64,000 nt of DNA from Ructibacterium sp965146665 (GTDB lineage: Bacteria; Bacillota; Clostridia; Monoglobales; Monoglobaceae), in assembly GCA_965146665.1 (NCBI GenBank), contig CBCTHE010000003.1:186001-250000 (forward strand), read 5' to 3'. Below, in pieces: positions 35,018-43,532 of the stretch. Under the pieces are notes generated by a model. It had not been told where the DNA came from and did no database searches. It was given only the letters and a program-made list of their open reading frames with translations. The position numbers were made by a program, and so were the translations under genes. Position 1 is the first letter of the stretch. Each line of letters opens with the position of its first letter.

Positions 35018-35722
35018 ATGATTTGTATCCTGAACCGGAACGCGCCTGCGTCCATGTATGATAAACTCTCCGCTGCGGGCCATCTGGCTGTGCCCGGCAC
35101 AGCTGTGCCGGCGCTTCCCGCTTCGATCCGTACCCATCCGGATATACAGATTCATCAGCTGGATACAAAACTCGCAATCTGCGCGCCGGAGTGTTTTTCC
35201 CACTACCGACGTCTGCTTCCGCAATCAATCCGCCTTGTGAAAGGAAAAACCTGTCTCTCCGGAACCTATCCGGGAGACTGCGCATACAATGTAGCGAGAA
35301 CGGGGAATTATTTATTCTGCAACACCAAATGCGTTGATCCTCTTTTGCTGACGTATTATCAGAGACAGGGCAAACAGGTGTTCCATGTGAATCAGGGGTA
35401 TACCAAGTGCAATCTCTGCGTGATTTCAGACCAGCTTGTACTGACAGAGGACATTGGTATACATAATACTATTATGGGAAACGAAATTTCGGTTGCCTCT
35501 GTTTTGCTCCCTGTGGGGGCGGTTGCGCTGGAGGGATTTCCATATGGATTTATCGGCGGTGCTTGCGGCCGTGCATCTCATACAGTATACTGGTACGGAG
35601 ATCCCGCGAGCTGTGGTTATTATAGCCGCATCAGGGAACTCTTATACAGCCATGGTATACAGAGCATTGCACTGGACAATGGGCCGTTGCGCGATCTGGG
35701 AGGTATAATCTGTTTCCCATAG
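35018..35722 (+). CDS. GME-fold (guanidino-modifying-enzyme-like) protein, DUF6873 type
   Basis: 234 residues from the ATG behind AAGGGGAG; a longer frame exists upstream without a ribosome binding site. I recall this as the clostridial DUF6873 GME-fold family, related to arginine deiminases and amidinotransferases. Seen: HQLDTKLAICAP, a Cys-rich middle (FCNTKC, KCNLC), GFIGGACGR and a C-terminal DLGGIICF. The last Cys (about 232) sits where the catalytic Cys of GGG-x-H-C enzymes lies, but the usual His before it is replaced. A catalytic role is possible but unproven. A YtxC-like sporulation gene follows. Confidence 0.7.
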   Translation: MICILNRNAPASMYDKLSAAGHLAVPGTAVPALPASIRTHPDIQIHQLDTKLAICAPECFSHYRRLLPQSIRLVKGKTCLSGTYPGDCAYNVARTGNYLFCNTKCVDPLLLTYYQRQGKQVFHVNQGYTKCNLCVISDQLVLTEDIGIHNTIMGNEISVASVLLPVGAVALEGFPYGFIGGACGRASHTVYWYGDPASCGYYSRIRELLYSHGIQSIALDNGPLRDLGGIICFP

Positions 35723-35762
35723 TGCCATATTAGTGTAAAAGTATCCAGGAAGGGTGAATCAG

Positions 35763-36569
35763 TTGGAGCAAGTAACCATTTGCTCGAAAAATGATCTTTC
35801 AGAGCTCGGTTTTCTCATGAGAAACCAATTTTCGAGGAAACATTTCGTTTTTCAGCAAAAAGTAAATGGTGTGGATTCTTTTACATTAGATAAAAAGGAC
35901 CTGCCGGAGATATCAGGCCCGGTAGCGGACTGGATCAACAAAAGTTTTTGTAAGGATAAGATCAATCAGATTTTATATCAAAAATACGATATATTAACAG
36001 AAGATGAAAAATTTCGGATCAGCCGGACCGCTGTCAATCGCTTGAAGGAGGAAAATCAAGATCTGGTTGATATGATTCGGGATAAGCTTTTGGAGCTTTT
36101 TGAAATTTCAGACCGGGTCAATCTAGAGGGATTCGTGACTTTCTGTCTGCAGGAATACCAGGCAGAGCTTGAAATTCTCATAGATGAGTGTCTGGATGAA
36201 TACCTGGCGGAGCAGGATTATTTGGAATTTTTGGATCTGCTGAGTTATTTCGTAGAGGTAGAGGACTGCCGCTTTGGAAATCTCTCCATCGTGGCACAGT
36301 CTGATGGAAGCTACCGGTATTACGACGAAAACAGCAGGGAAATCACAAGGGAATGTATGGAGGAGTTCATGGAGGAATTTGCGGATGATGAAGTTGATCA
36401 TGATGATCTCCTGGTCAGCATCCTGATTATTTTGCTGCCCGAACGAATTTCTCTGTTTGGCGCCGAACATATCAGAAACAAAAATCTGCTCAAAACGCTT
36501 CAAATTATATTCGAAAAGAGAATCAAACTGTATCAGCACGCAAGTGCATTTACCAGACAGGAATTGTAA
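35763..36569 (+). CDS. ytxC: YtxC-like sporulation protein
   Basis: 268 residues from a TTG nine bases behind AGGAAGG; a GTG three codons upstream overlaps that site and is an alternative. The C-terminal half matches the YtxC family: acidic helical segments EGFVTFCLQEYQAELEI and EQDYLEFLDLLSYFVEV. The family is tied to sporulation by occurrence and expression, with no biochemical function known. The protein is soluble and rich in Asp and Glu. Confidence 0.82.
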   Translation: MEQVTICSKNDLSELGFLMRNQFSRKHFVFQQKVNGVDSFTLDKKDLPEISGPVADWINKSFCKDKINQILYQKYDILTEDEKFRISRTAVNRLKEENQDLVDMIRDKLLELFEISDRVNLEGFVTFCLQEYQAELEILIDECLDEYLAEQDYLEFLDLLSYFVEVEDCRFGNLSIVAQSDGSYRYYDENSREITRECMEEFMEEFADDEVDHDDLLVSILIILLPERISLFGAEHIRNKNLLKTLQIIFEKRIKLYQHASAFTRQEL

Positions 36570-36591
36570 GCGTTCTGTAATCGAAAGGAAC

Positions 36592-36620
36592 TTGCAATGT
36601 CATGGAAAAGAGGGTATACT
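36592..36620 (+). promoter_or_regulatory. Promoter for the XerC-like gene
   Basis: TTGCAA, 17 nt, TATACT. The start site (~36627) lies six bases before the 18-bp hairpin. Confidence 0.65.
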
Positions 36621-36632
36621 ATTATAGAAAGA

Positions 36633-36672
36633 TACTACATTGCACAAAATAAAAATTTTGTGCAATGTAGTA
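36633..36672. repeat. 18-bp perfect hairpin at the start of the xerC transcript
   Basis: Arms 36633-36650 and 36655-36672 are perfectly complementary with loop AAAA. The sequence TGCAATGT occurs in the right arm, inverted in the left arm, and a third time in the promoter -35 (36594-36601). No U-tract follows, so it is not a terminator. It is either a 5'-end mRNA stabiliser or an operator with an extra site. Confidence 0.7.
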
Positions 36673-36703
36673 GAGGATGTTTACAGAATAGGTGGTTATA
36701 CTG

Positions 36704-37714
36704 ATGAATCCTGGAAAACCGCTGGATCACAGCGCCCCAGAGCCTTTGGCGTCTTTTTTGGTCTATATTGAAAGTATTCAGGGAAAGTCCCCCAAGACCA
36801 CAGATGAATATTTTTATGACCTTCGGACGTTTTACAGATTCCTGAAGGTCTATTTTCATAAAATTGATGCGGATACAGACCTGGACGAGCTGCCCATTGA
36901 TGATGTGGATTTGGAAATGCTCAGAGCTGTGGATTTGAGGGTGCTCTATGAATATATGAATTATTTGAACCGTATCCGCGGCAACTCTGCGACATCACGG
37001 GCCCGCAAGGTCGCGTCACTCAAATCATTTTATAAGTATCTCTACAGCAAGGCGAACCTGATTGCTGACAACCCCACAGCGGAGCTTGAGTCTGTGAAAA
37101 CCACCAAGCAGCTGCCTAAGCACTTCACGCTTGAGGACAGTATTGCTCTGCTGGAATCGGTTGAAGCCCGAAACGCCGCGCGGGACTATTGTATTCTGAC
37201 CTTGTTTTTAAACTGCGGCCTGCGGCTTGCGGAACTTGTCAGCATCAATATTACTGATATTCACGGCGACACATTGGTAGTAATTGGAAAAGGCAACAAA
37301 GAACGCACCATTTATCTGAACGAGGCCTGCCTTGCCGCCATAGCCGCATATCTGCCCGTACGCAATCAGCAAACCCCCGTTGCTTCGGATAAATACGCCC
37401 TTTTTCTCTCTGAGCGCAACCAGCGTATCAGCCGGCGTACAGTGCAGTATACTGTGGAAAAATATGTAAAAAGACTGGGGCTGGATCCCCATAAATACAC
37501 CACCCATAAACTGCGGCACACCGCGGCGACATTGATGCACCAGTCAGGTGTTGATATCCGTGTTCTGCAGGAAATACTGGGGCACAAACAGCTGTCAACC
37601 ACCGAAATTTATACCCATATCAACAATGATCAGATGCGCAGTGCCGTCAAGAGCAATCCCCTTTCCCAAATCAAGCCGCCGGAACCGGAACAGCCGGAAC
37701 CGGATCCTGATTAG
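36704..37714 (+). CDS. xerC: Tyrosine recombinase, XerC type
   Basis: 336 residues from the ATG behind AGGTGG. An N-terminal core-binding SAM-like domain (about 12-130) is followed by the catalytic domain with the full set: Arg174 (CGLRLAE), Lys in GKGNKER (about 196), His268 and Arg271 (HKLRH), His294 (LGHKQ) and nucleophile Tyr303 (TEIYTHI). The C-terminus is Pro/Glu-rich (EPEQPEPDPD). It probably resolves chromosome dimers with the XerD-like protein at 50.3 kb. It sits after ytxC but behind its own promoter. Confidence 0.9.
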   Translation: MNPGKPLDHSAPEPLASFLVYIESIQGKSPKTTDEYFYDLRTFYRFLKVYFHKIDADTDLDELPIDDVDLEMLRAVDLRVLYEYMNYLNRIRGNSATSRARKVASLKSFYKYLYSKANLIADNPTAELESVKTTKQLPKHFTLEDSIALLESVEARNAARDYCILTLFLNCGLRLAELVSINITDIHGDTLVVIGKGNKERTIYLNEACLAAIAAYLPVRNQQTPVASDKYALFLSERNQRISRRTVQYTVEKYVKRLGLDPHKYTTHKLRHTAATLMHQSGVDIRVLQEILGHKQLSTTEIYTHINNDQMRSAVKSNPLSQIKPPEPEQPEPDPD

Positions 37715-37776
37715 TTCATTATAATCGTATTATGTAAACCTTAAAGGAGATATATATTATTGTTCTTTTTCTGCAT

Positions 37777-38415
37777 TTATTCAATCTTGGCCACAGGGTG
37801 ACGAATTACTGTTCTTAGCTTATCTGGGGCCGTTTTTCTGGGGTCGCTCAGATAGATCTCATGATGTCTGCGGGTCTCGGTAAAATCCAATGCATACCCC
37901 TGCGAGACGGCATATTGTTTCATTTCTGAAACTGTAGCCGGTTCTTCATCATAGCTTCCCACATGCATGCATTGAACACAGACTCCCTCGGTCAGCCGAA
38001 AAAGCTCTGCCGGAGCGGGATTGATTTCCTTTTTTTGGGCCGCCTCCTCCTTTGCCCATTCAAAAATATCTTCTGTTACAAATTCCGGAAGGCGCATGAC
38101 AGAAATCCATTGGAACGCGGATTTATTTCTATAGTCTATGCCTGTTCCATCTGCCAGCCACCAGAAGCCCTCCAGGGGAGGTATAACATACGGAAAGTAG
38201 TTTTCTATTTCAAAACCGGTTTTCCAGCTCATTTTGATTGTATAAGAGATGGCATATAACAACCCAACAGCATTTTGATAGCTTCCATTTTGAGCGTTCG
38301 GATTCCCTGCCCCCCTTACGGCAATAAACTGCATGGCTGGTATATCTACGATCTCCGGCTTTTGCTTTGGTAAATAGTATTTTCTAAATTCTTTTTTATA
38401 GTCAAACACAGGCAT
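37777..38415 (-). CDS. GyrI-like small-molecule-binding domain protein
   Basis: 212 residues behind AAAAGGAGGCGG. It begins with DYKKEFRKYY and has PEIVDIPAMQFIAVRGAGNPN, then tryptophan-rich PPLEGFWWLADG. A C-terminal half holding VCVQCMHVGSYDEEP and RRHHEIYLSDPRK is typical of the stand-alone GyrI/SBM family. Such domains bind drugs or hydrophobic cations. There is no DNA-binding domain, so it is not a MerR-type regulator. It stands alone, convergent with xerC. Confidence 0.88.
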   Translation of the reverse strand: MPVFDYKKEFRKYYLPKQKPEIVDIPAMQFIAVRGAGNPNAQNGSYQNAVGLLYAISYTIKMSWKTGFEIENYFPYVIPPLEGFWWLADGTGIDYRNKSAFQWISVMRLPEFVTEDIFEWAKEEAAQKKEINPAPAELFRLTEGVCVQCMHVGSYDEEPATVSEMKQYAVSQGYALDFTETRRHHEIYLSDPRKTAPDKLRTVIRHPVAKIE

Positions 38416-38474
38416 GATACCGCCTCCTTTTATCAGTATTATAGACCAATAAAAGGACAGCGGTATGTCATGTT

Positions 38475-38499
38475 AAAAAAAAAGCCGCATAAGCGGCTT
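38475..38499 (-). terminator. Terminator of rubrerythrin
   Basis: Minus strand AAGCCGC / GCGGCTT with loop TTAT followed by TTTTTTT. Confidence 0.9.
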
Positions 38500-38506
38500 C
38501 CCGAGA

Positions 38507-39106
38507 TTAGGACTTGAAATACGGTGCAAGCGCCGCCGGAATAAAATACCCTTTATCGTGGCTGCAGACCGGGCATTTCGGCGGTACTTCTGTTCCTTCA
38601 AAGATATATCCGCAGTTGAGACACATCCATTGACTCTGATTTGCCGAGGAATAAAGCTGATTGTTTTCAATCAAATCCGCCATTAGGCCAAAACGGTCGC
38701 CATGGGTTTTTTCAATTTCAGCGATCATATAAAAAGTATTTGCAATTTGTGTGAAGCCTTCCTCCTTGGCAACGTCGCCAAAGTTCTTGTACACGTCATC
38801 ATGCTCTTCGTATTCATTATGCTGGCCTGCGCGCAATAGTTTTGCCGTGTTTTCAAAAACGTCTACTGGATAGGTACCATCGACTGTAATGGTGGTGCCT
38901 GCCATCTCTTTGAGAAAGTTATAAAAAATTTCCGCATGCTCTTTTTCCTGTCCCGCTGTAAAGAGAAATACCTCTGATACAGCGTCCATGTTTTCCTTTT
39001 TTGCCTGGGATGCTGCAAAGGTATAACGGTTTCGCGCTTGACTTTCTCCCGCAAACGCACGCATCAGGTTTTCTTTGGTTCTGCTTTCTGAAAATGCCAC
39101 ACTCAT
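38507..39106 (-). CDS. rbr: Rubrerythrin
   Basis: 199 residues from the ATG behind AAAGGAGGG. An N-terminal ferritin-like diiron domain holds the Glu/His ligands (FAGESQARNRY, GQEKEHAEIF, IAEIEKTHGDRF). A C-terminal rubredoxin domain carries two Cys pairs (CLNCGY about 166-171, CPVCSH about 183-188). It reduces hydrogen peroxide in anaerobes, with electrons through the rubredoxin centre. Upstream on the minus strand TTATAAATTATGG resembles part of a PerR box (weak). It is monocistronic with its own terminator. Confidence 0.95.
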   Translation of the reverse strand: MSVAFSESRTKENLMRAFAGESQARNRYTFAASQAKKENMDAVSEVFLFTAGQEKEHAEIFYNFLKEMAGTTITVDGTYPVDVFENTAKLLRAGQHNEYEEHDDVYKNFGDVAKEEGFTQIANTFYMIAEIEKTHGDRFGLMADLIENNQLYSSANQSQWMCLNCGYIFEGTEVPPKCPVCSHDKGYFIPAALAPYFKS

Positions 39107-39193
39107 AATATTTAACCCTCCTTTGAATTTCATTGGTAGTGTTTCCAGTATTTCCATAATTTATAAGTAAAAGACTCATTTTTTTAAAAAAAC

Positions 39194-39228
39194 AAAAAAA
39201 CTGCAAAGCGCATTGCTTCACAGTTTTT
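39194..39228 (-). terminator. Terminator of the aryl-acid operon
   Basis: Minus strand AACTGTGAAGC / GCTTTGCAGTT (11 bp with two wobbles) followed by TTTTTT. It ends the operon that finishes with the Cys-rich gene at 39236. Confidence 0.8.
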
Positions 39229-39235
39229 ATATCTG

Positions 39236-39427
39236 CTATTTCTTTTCCTTTTTCACCTGTTTGCCGGGAAGAATAACCTGGTCAATTTTTAGTTCCCGGT
39301 ATTCCTCGTCAGAGTCAATACAGCGGCCGCAATTTGTACACTTCTTAAACGGGTTCAAATCACAGTATTCACACTCGCCGCAGTCATTACAGATTTTACC
39401 ATCTTCAAGAACACACATTTTCGGCAT
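39236..39427 (-). CDS. Small eight-Cys protein, possible metal or Fe-S protein
   Basis: 63 residues. Cys at 5, 13, 16, 19, 22, 30, 33 and 36 give CxxCxxCxxC, seven residues, then CxxCxxC. The tail is charged (KQVKKEKK). The spacing could hold zinc or an iron-sulfur cluster, but it does not match the classical 2[4Fe-4S] ferredoxin. Its ATG is three bases after the PLP-lyase stop, with GAGGTG inside that gene, so it is coupled as the last gene of the operon. Function unknown. Confidence 0.8.
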   Translation of the reverse strand: MPKMCVLEDGKICNDCGECEYCDLNPFKKCTNCGRCIDSDEEYRELKIDQVILPGKQVKKEKK

Positions 39428-39430
39428 GGC

Positions 39431-40717
39431 TTACACCTCGCTCATGGCGTCCACAGCCTTAAGAATGCCGATTTTCGCGGCATCATAGACAATTCCGCCC
39501 TGCATATAGGCAATGTACGGCGGACAAATCGGTGCGTCGGCGGAAAGCTCAATGGAAGCTCCCTGTACAAAGGCACCGGCCGCCATAATGACAGGTTCCT
39601 CATAGCCTGGCATATCCCATGGCTCCGGTGTGACATAGCTGTCTATGGGTGATCCCTTTTGTATTGCCTGACAAAATTTGATGACATTTTCCGGTGTTTT
39701 CAATTTAATCGCCTGAATAATATCGCTCCGGACAGCATCCGGTGCGGGACAGACCTCAAAACCAAGTCTTTTAAACATCCCGGCGCACAAGACAGCGGTT
39801 TTGATACTTTGGCCAACCACATGCGGCGCCATAAAAAGACCCTGAAACAAATTGCGGTTAAATCCCAGACTGGCTCCCGTATGACGGCCGAGCCCCGGCG
39901 CAGTCAGCCGATAGGAAATCTTTTCAACCAAGTCTTTGCGGCCGGCGATGTAGCCGCCGCTGAGGGCAAGACTGCCGCCTGCGTTTTTGATCAGAGAACC
40001 GACAATGATATCAGCTCCCACCTGCGTGGGTTCACGTGTCTCCACAAATTCACCATAGCAGTTGTCCACCATACAGACCACATTGGAGTCAACCGCTTTG
40101 ATGCAGGCGATCATTTTACCGATTTGCTCAACCGTGAGAGAATTCCGCCAGTCGTATCCGCGGGAGCGCTGTATCAAAGCAAGTTTGCAGCGATGCTGCC
40201 TGAGTTTGGTCTGAATCCCGTCATAGTCTATTTCGCCGCCCGGGAGAAGATCCACCTGTTGGTACTCCACGCCAAAATCCTTCAGAGAACCGCAGTCTGG
40301 TTCCCCGCGGAGGCCAATGACCTCCTCCATGGTATCGTAAGGACGTCCAGCCACAGATACCATTGTATCACCGGGCCGCAGAACCCCATAGAGACAGCTG
40401 GCGATTGCCTGGGTTCCGCTGACGATATGGTGACGGACAAGCGCGTCTTCTGCACCGAAAACCTCAGCATATACCTGATCCAGCGCGTCACGGCCAAGAT
40501 CGTCATAGCCATAGCCGGATGTCTCTCCAAAATGGGCATAGGATATACGATGCTTTTGAAAGGCTTTCAATACCTTGAGCTGATTAAACGCCGCAATTTC
40601 ATCAATCCCATCAAATTGATCCGCCAGCGCCGCCTCAGTCTCTTCCATCAGCTGAATTGAAGAGGAGGCAATGCCGAATTCCCCCTGCAAATAATCCTGT
40701 AATAGCTTATTTCGCAT
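39431..40717 (-). CDS. PLP-dependent lyase, methionine gamma-lyase/aluminium-resistance family
   Basis: 428 residues. It belongs to the PF06838-type group, fold-type I PLP enzymes. Seen: FGETSGYGYDDLGRD (about 63-77), HHIVSGTQAIASCL, CMVDNCYGEFVE (Asp for the pyridine nitrogen) and the PLP Lys in GSLIKNAGGSLA. The name aluminium-resistance protein is historical; the true substrate is unknown, probably a sulfur amino acid. It overlaps the ACT gene by 11 bases, so it is part of the operon. Confidence 0.9.
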   Translation of the reverse strand: MRNKLLQDYLQGEFGIASSSIQLMEETEAALADQFDGIDEIAAFNQLKVLKAFQKHRISYAHFGETSGYGYDDLGRDALDQVYAEVFGAEDALVRHHIVSGTQAIASCLYGVLRPGDTMVSVAGRPYDTMEEVIGLRGEPDCGSLKDFGVEYQQVDLLPGGEIDYDGIQTKLRQHRCKLALIQRSRGYDWRNSLTVEQIGKMIACIKAVDSNVVCMVDNCYGEFVETREPTQVGADIIVGSLIKNAGGSLALSGGYIAGRKDLVEKISYRLTAPGLGRHTGASLGFNRNLFQGLFMAPHVVGQSIKTAVLCAGMFKRLGFEVCPAPDAVRSDIIQAIKLKTPENVIKFCQAIQKGSPIDSYVTPEPWDMPGYEEPVIMAAGAFVQGASIELSADAPICPPYIAYMQGGIVYDAAKIGILKAVDAMSEV

Positions 40718-41150
40718 ACTTCAAATTGTTCAAATCGTCAGAGGACAATACATTGATACCACCCTGCTGGAGCAGCTGGATGGCATGCTCGCTGTCGTTG
40801 GTTTTGATCACAATGACTGCCTTTGCCGATTTTTCTCCTATAAAAGAATAGATATATTCAATGCTGATATTTTCCTCCTTCAGCAAGGCGATGACCTTGC
40901 TGAAAGCGCCGACCGTATCGTCGATGGAAACCGCTAAGACATCAGTCACACTGGCTGTCATGTTATTTTCCCGAAGAACGCGTTCCGCTTTTTCCGGATC
41001 GTCCACAATCATGCGGAGAATGCCGAAATCCGTGGTGTCAGCAATATTGATGGCGCGCATATCAATGTCGTTGTCGGACAGTACTTTTGTAATTTCAGCA
41101 AGACGGCCGGGGCGGTTTTCCATAAACACAGAAATTTGTTTGATAAACAT
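40707..41150 (-). CDS. Tandem ACT-domain protein
   Basis: 147 residues with two ACT domains (about 1-70 and 71-147), beginning FIKQISVFMENRPGRLAEI. Such stand-alone ACT pairs bind amino acids and act as sensors or allosteric partners. In Clostridia they often accompany indolepyruvate oxidoreductase and paaK genes, which suggests a role in sensing aromatic amino acids (inference). Ribosome binding site GGAGGAAG. Confidence 0.9.
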   Translation of the reverse strand: MFIKQISVFMENRPGRLAEITKVLSDNDIDMRAINIADTTDFGILRMIVDDPEKAERVLRENNMTASVTDVLAVSIDDTVGAFSKVIALLKEENISIEYIYSFIGEKSAKAVIVIKTNDSEHAIQLLQQGGINVLSSDDLNNLKYAK

Positions 41151-41183
41151 AGTGCTTCCTCCTTTTATGTATCTGCAAATTAC

Positions 41184-41753
41184 TTACAATGCCCTTCCAA
41201 GCTGGAAAGCCTTCAAATTTACCTCAATGGCTTTTGCGGGAACGGTTGCGCGGAGTGCTTCCTCCCACTTTGTTTCCGGAATATCCATGGATTTTGAAAG
41301 GACGCCGATTAAAACAACATTGACCGTCTTGATATTGCCAGCCTCCATTGCCACTTTGGCCGCGTCAACCGGAATTATGTCAACTTCTTTTTCCTGAACC
41401 TTCTGCAGAATTTCATCTGGATATTTCATGGCGCCGATGATGACCGGCATGGGGTCAATCTCCTGCGCATTGCAGATGATCCGGCCCCCCTGTTTTAGAT
41501 ACGGCAGATACCGGTAAGCCTCCAGCTCTTCAAACGCAAGAATCAGGTCAGCGCCGCCCTCGTCTATAATCGGAGAGTCTACCTTTTCCCCGTATTTGAC
41601 ATAGGTTACCACAGAGCCGCCGCGCTGGGACATGCCGTGTACCTCTGAAACCTTAACATCATAGCCTTCGGCCATAGCGAGGTTTCCCAATATTCTGCTG
41701 GCAAGCAGAGTTCCCTGTCCGCCAACACCTACAATCATGATAGATAAGCCCAT
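41184..41753 (-). CDS. iorB: Indolepyruvate:ferredoxin oxidoreductase, beta subunit
   Basis: 189 residues of the 2-oxoacid oxidoreductase gamma/beta-type domain. It begins with MIVGVGGQGTLLASRILG, with VSEVHGMSQRGGSVVTYVKYG following. Together with IorA it oxidatively decarboxylates arylpyruvates (indole-, phenyl-, hydroxyphenylpyruvate) to aryl-acetyl-CoA, reducing ferredoxin. It lies 17 bases after iorA behind GGGGGAG. Confidence 0.95.
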   Translation of the reverse strand: MGLSIMIVGVGGQGTLLASRILGNLAMAEGYDVKVSEVHGMSQRGGSVVTYVKYGEKVDSPIIDEGGADLILAFEELEAYRYLPYLKQGGRIICNAQEIDPMPVIIGAMKYPDEILQKVQEKEVDIIPVDAAKVAMEAGNIKTVNVVLIGVLSKSMDIPETKWEEALRATVPAKAIEVNLKAFQLGRAL

Positions 41754-41770
41754 TTCTGTCTCCCCCTTTC

Positions 41771-43501
41771 CTAGTGGATGGCGTCAAATTTACATACCCG
41801 CTGACATAGGCCGCAGCCATTGCACAGGGTCTGGTCGATTTCAATGTGGCCGCCCTTGTTTGAAATAGCGCTGCACCCCAGCTTCAGACATGCCTTACAC
41901 CTTTTGCACTTGTCATTGATGATTTGAATCGGACCCGGAAATTTTACATTTTTCAAAAGGGCGCAGGGCCTTTGCACAACAATCAAAGACGGTTCATCTG
42001 CGGCCAGCTCCTCCTTCACAGTCTTCTCCAAAGCCTCCAGGTCAAAGGGATCCACAACGGAGATCCGGTTGATCCCAACCGCACGGCCCAGAGCCTCCAG
42101 GTCAACCGACACAGTGGCTTCACCCTTTAAGGTCTTGCCGGTGGTGGGGTTATCCTGGTGTCCGGTCATACCGGTAATGGAGTTATCCAGGACCAGAACC
42201 GTATTGATTCCCTTATTGTAAGCGATCTCAACCAGTCCGGTAATTCCGGAATGAATGAAAGTGGAATCTCCAATAACCGCCACCGTGTTTTTTGCAAATT
42301 CCTTGCCGCGGGCAAGGGCCATACCAAAGGACATGCCAACGCTTGCGCCCATGCACACCACGGCATCCATGGCGTTCAGCGGCGCAACAGCGCCAAGGGT
42401 ATAACATCCAATATCACCGCACACATGAACCCCCATCTTTTTGAGGACATAAAAGGTGCCGCGATGGGGACAGCCGGGACACAGCACAGGAGGACGAACG
42501 GGAATTTCCTCTTCCACAGCCGTAAAGGGCGCGCCGCTTTGACCAGTAATCAATTCCTTGATTTGACGTGCGCTGTATTCATAGCAGATGGGGAACAGTT
42601 CTTTTCCTATTACAGAGACGCCGATATTCCGGCAATGCTCCTCAATAAAGGGATCCAGTTCCTCAACCACATACAATGTGTCAACCTGACTGGCAAAATC
42701 CTGTATCAGCTTTACTGGCAGGGGATATACCATGCCAAGTTTTAGAACGGAAACCGTGTCACCGAACGCCTCTTTGACATAGTGATAGCACATACCGCTG
42801 GTGATAATGCCTATTTTTTTGTCGCCATACTCCACACGGTTCAGCGGGGTAGTTTCCGCATATTCCGCCAGAGCGTTGATCCGCGCCTCCACTTCGGGAT
42901 GCCGCCGTTTGGCATTTCCGGGCATCATCACATATTTTCCAATGTTCTTCTCATAGTCCTTTAAGGGCACTTCAGTTCTGTCCTGCAGTTCCACAACGCT
43001 CTGGGAATGGGATACACGAGTGGAGAGACGGTACAGCACAGGGGTGTCGAACTGCTCGCTGAGTTCATAGGCCGTACGGATGAACGCCTTACATTCCCGG
43101 CTGTCCGCGGGCTCAAGCATAAGCACTTTAGCCGCCTTCGCGTAATGCCGGCTGTCCTGTTCGTTCTGGGAGCTGTGCATGCTTGGATCGTCGGCCACCG
43201 CAATCACCAGCCCGCCGTTTACACCTGTATATCCGGCTGTAAACAGAGGATCCGCAGCCACGTTCAGACCAACGTGTTTCATGGCACAGAAGGCCCTGGC
43301 GCCTGCGATAGAAGCGCCGATTGCAACCTCAAGAGCCACTTTTTCGTTGGGCGCCCACTCCGCGTAAACCGCATCGTACTTCGCCGTATATTCCAAGATT
43401 TCAGTGCTGGGCGTTCCGGGATATGCGGAAGCAACCGTCACGCCATTTTCATAGAGTCCGCGGGCAATGGCCGCGTTGCCCAGTAATAACTTTTTTTCCA
43501 A
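41771..43501 (-). CDS. iorA: Indolepyruvate:ferredoxin oxidoreductase, alpha subunit
   Basis: 576 residues from a TTG seven bases behind GAGGTG. The pyrimidine domain is at the N-terminus (SAYPGTPSTEI). The thiamine pyrophosphate domain holds GDIGCYTLG and GDSTFIHSGITGLVEIAYNKG (split as GDSTF and NKG). Two [4Fe-4S] motifs are C-terminal: CKRCKACLKLGC and CNGCGLCQRVC. Length is normal for IorA. It acts with IorB in fermentation of aromatic amino acids. Confidence 0.97.
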   Translation of the reverse strand: MEKKLLLGNAAIARGLYENGVTVASAYPGTPSTEILEYTAKYDAVYAEWAPNEKVALEVAIGASIAGARAFCAMKHVGLNVAADPLFTAGYTGVNGGLVIAVADDPSMHSSQNEQDSRHYAKAAKVLMLEPADSRECKAFIRTAYELSEQFDTPVLYRLSTRVSHSQSVVELQDRTEVPLKDYEKNIGKYVMMPGNAKRRHPEVEARINALAEYAETTPLNRVEYGDKKIGIITSGMCYHYVKEAFGDTVSVLKLGMVYPLPVKLIQDFASQVDTLYVVEELDPFIEEHCRNIGVSVIGKELFPICYEYSARQIKELITGQSGAPFTAVEEEIPVRPPVLCPGCPHRGTFYVLKKMGVHVCGDIGCYTLGAVAPLNAMDAVVCMGASVGMSFGMALARGKEFAKNTVAVIGDSTFIHSGITGLVEIAYNKGINTVLVLDNSITGMTGHQDNPTTGKTLKGEATVSVDLEALGRAVGINRISVVDPFDLEALEKTVKEELAADEPSLIVVQRPCALLKNVKFPGPIQIINDKCKRCKACLKLGCSAISNKGGHIEIDQTLCNGCGLCQRVCKFDAIH

Positions 43502-43532
43502 GTTGTTTCACCTCGTTTGATTTATTGATAAG

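Noticed and set aside
37741..37791. AAAGGAG followed by a possible TTG-started 13-codon frame after xerC
   Set aside because: Too short, with no recognisable product; probably decayed sequence in a convergent gap.
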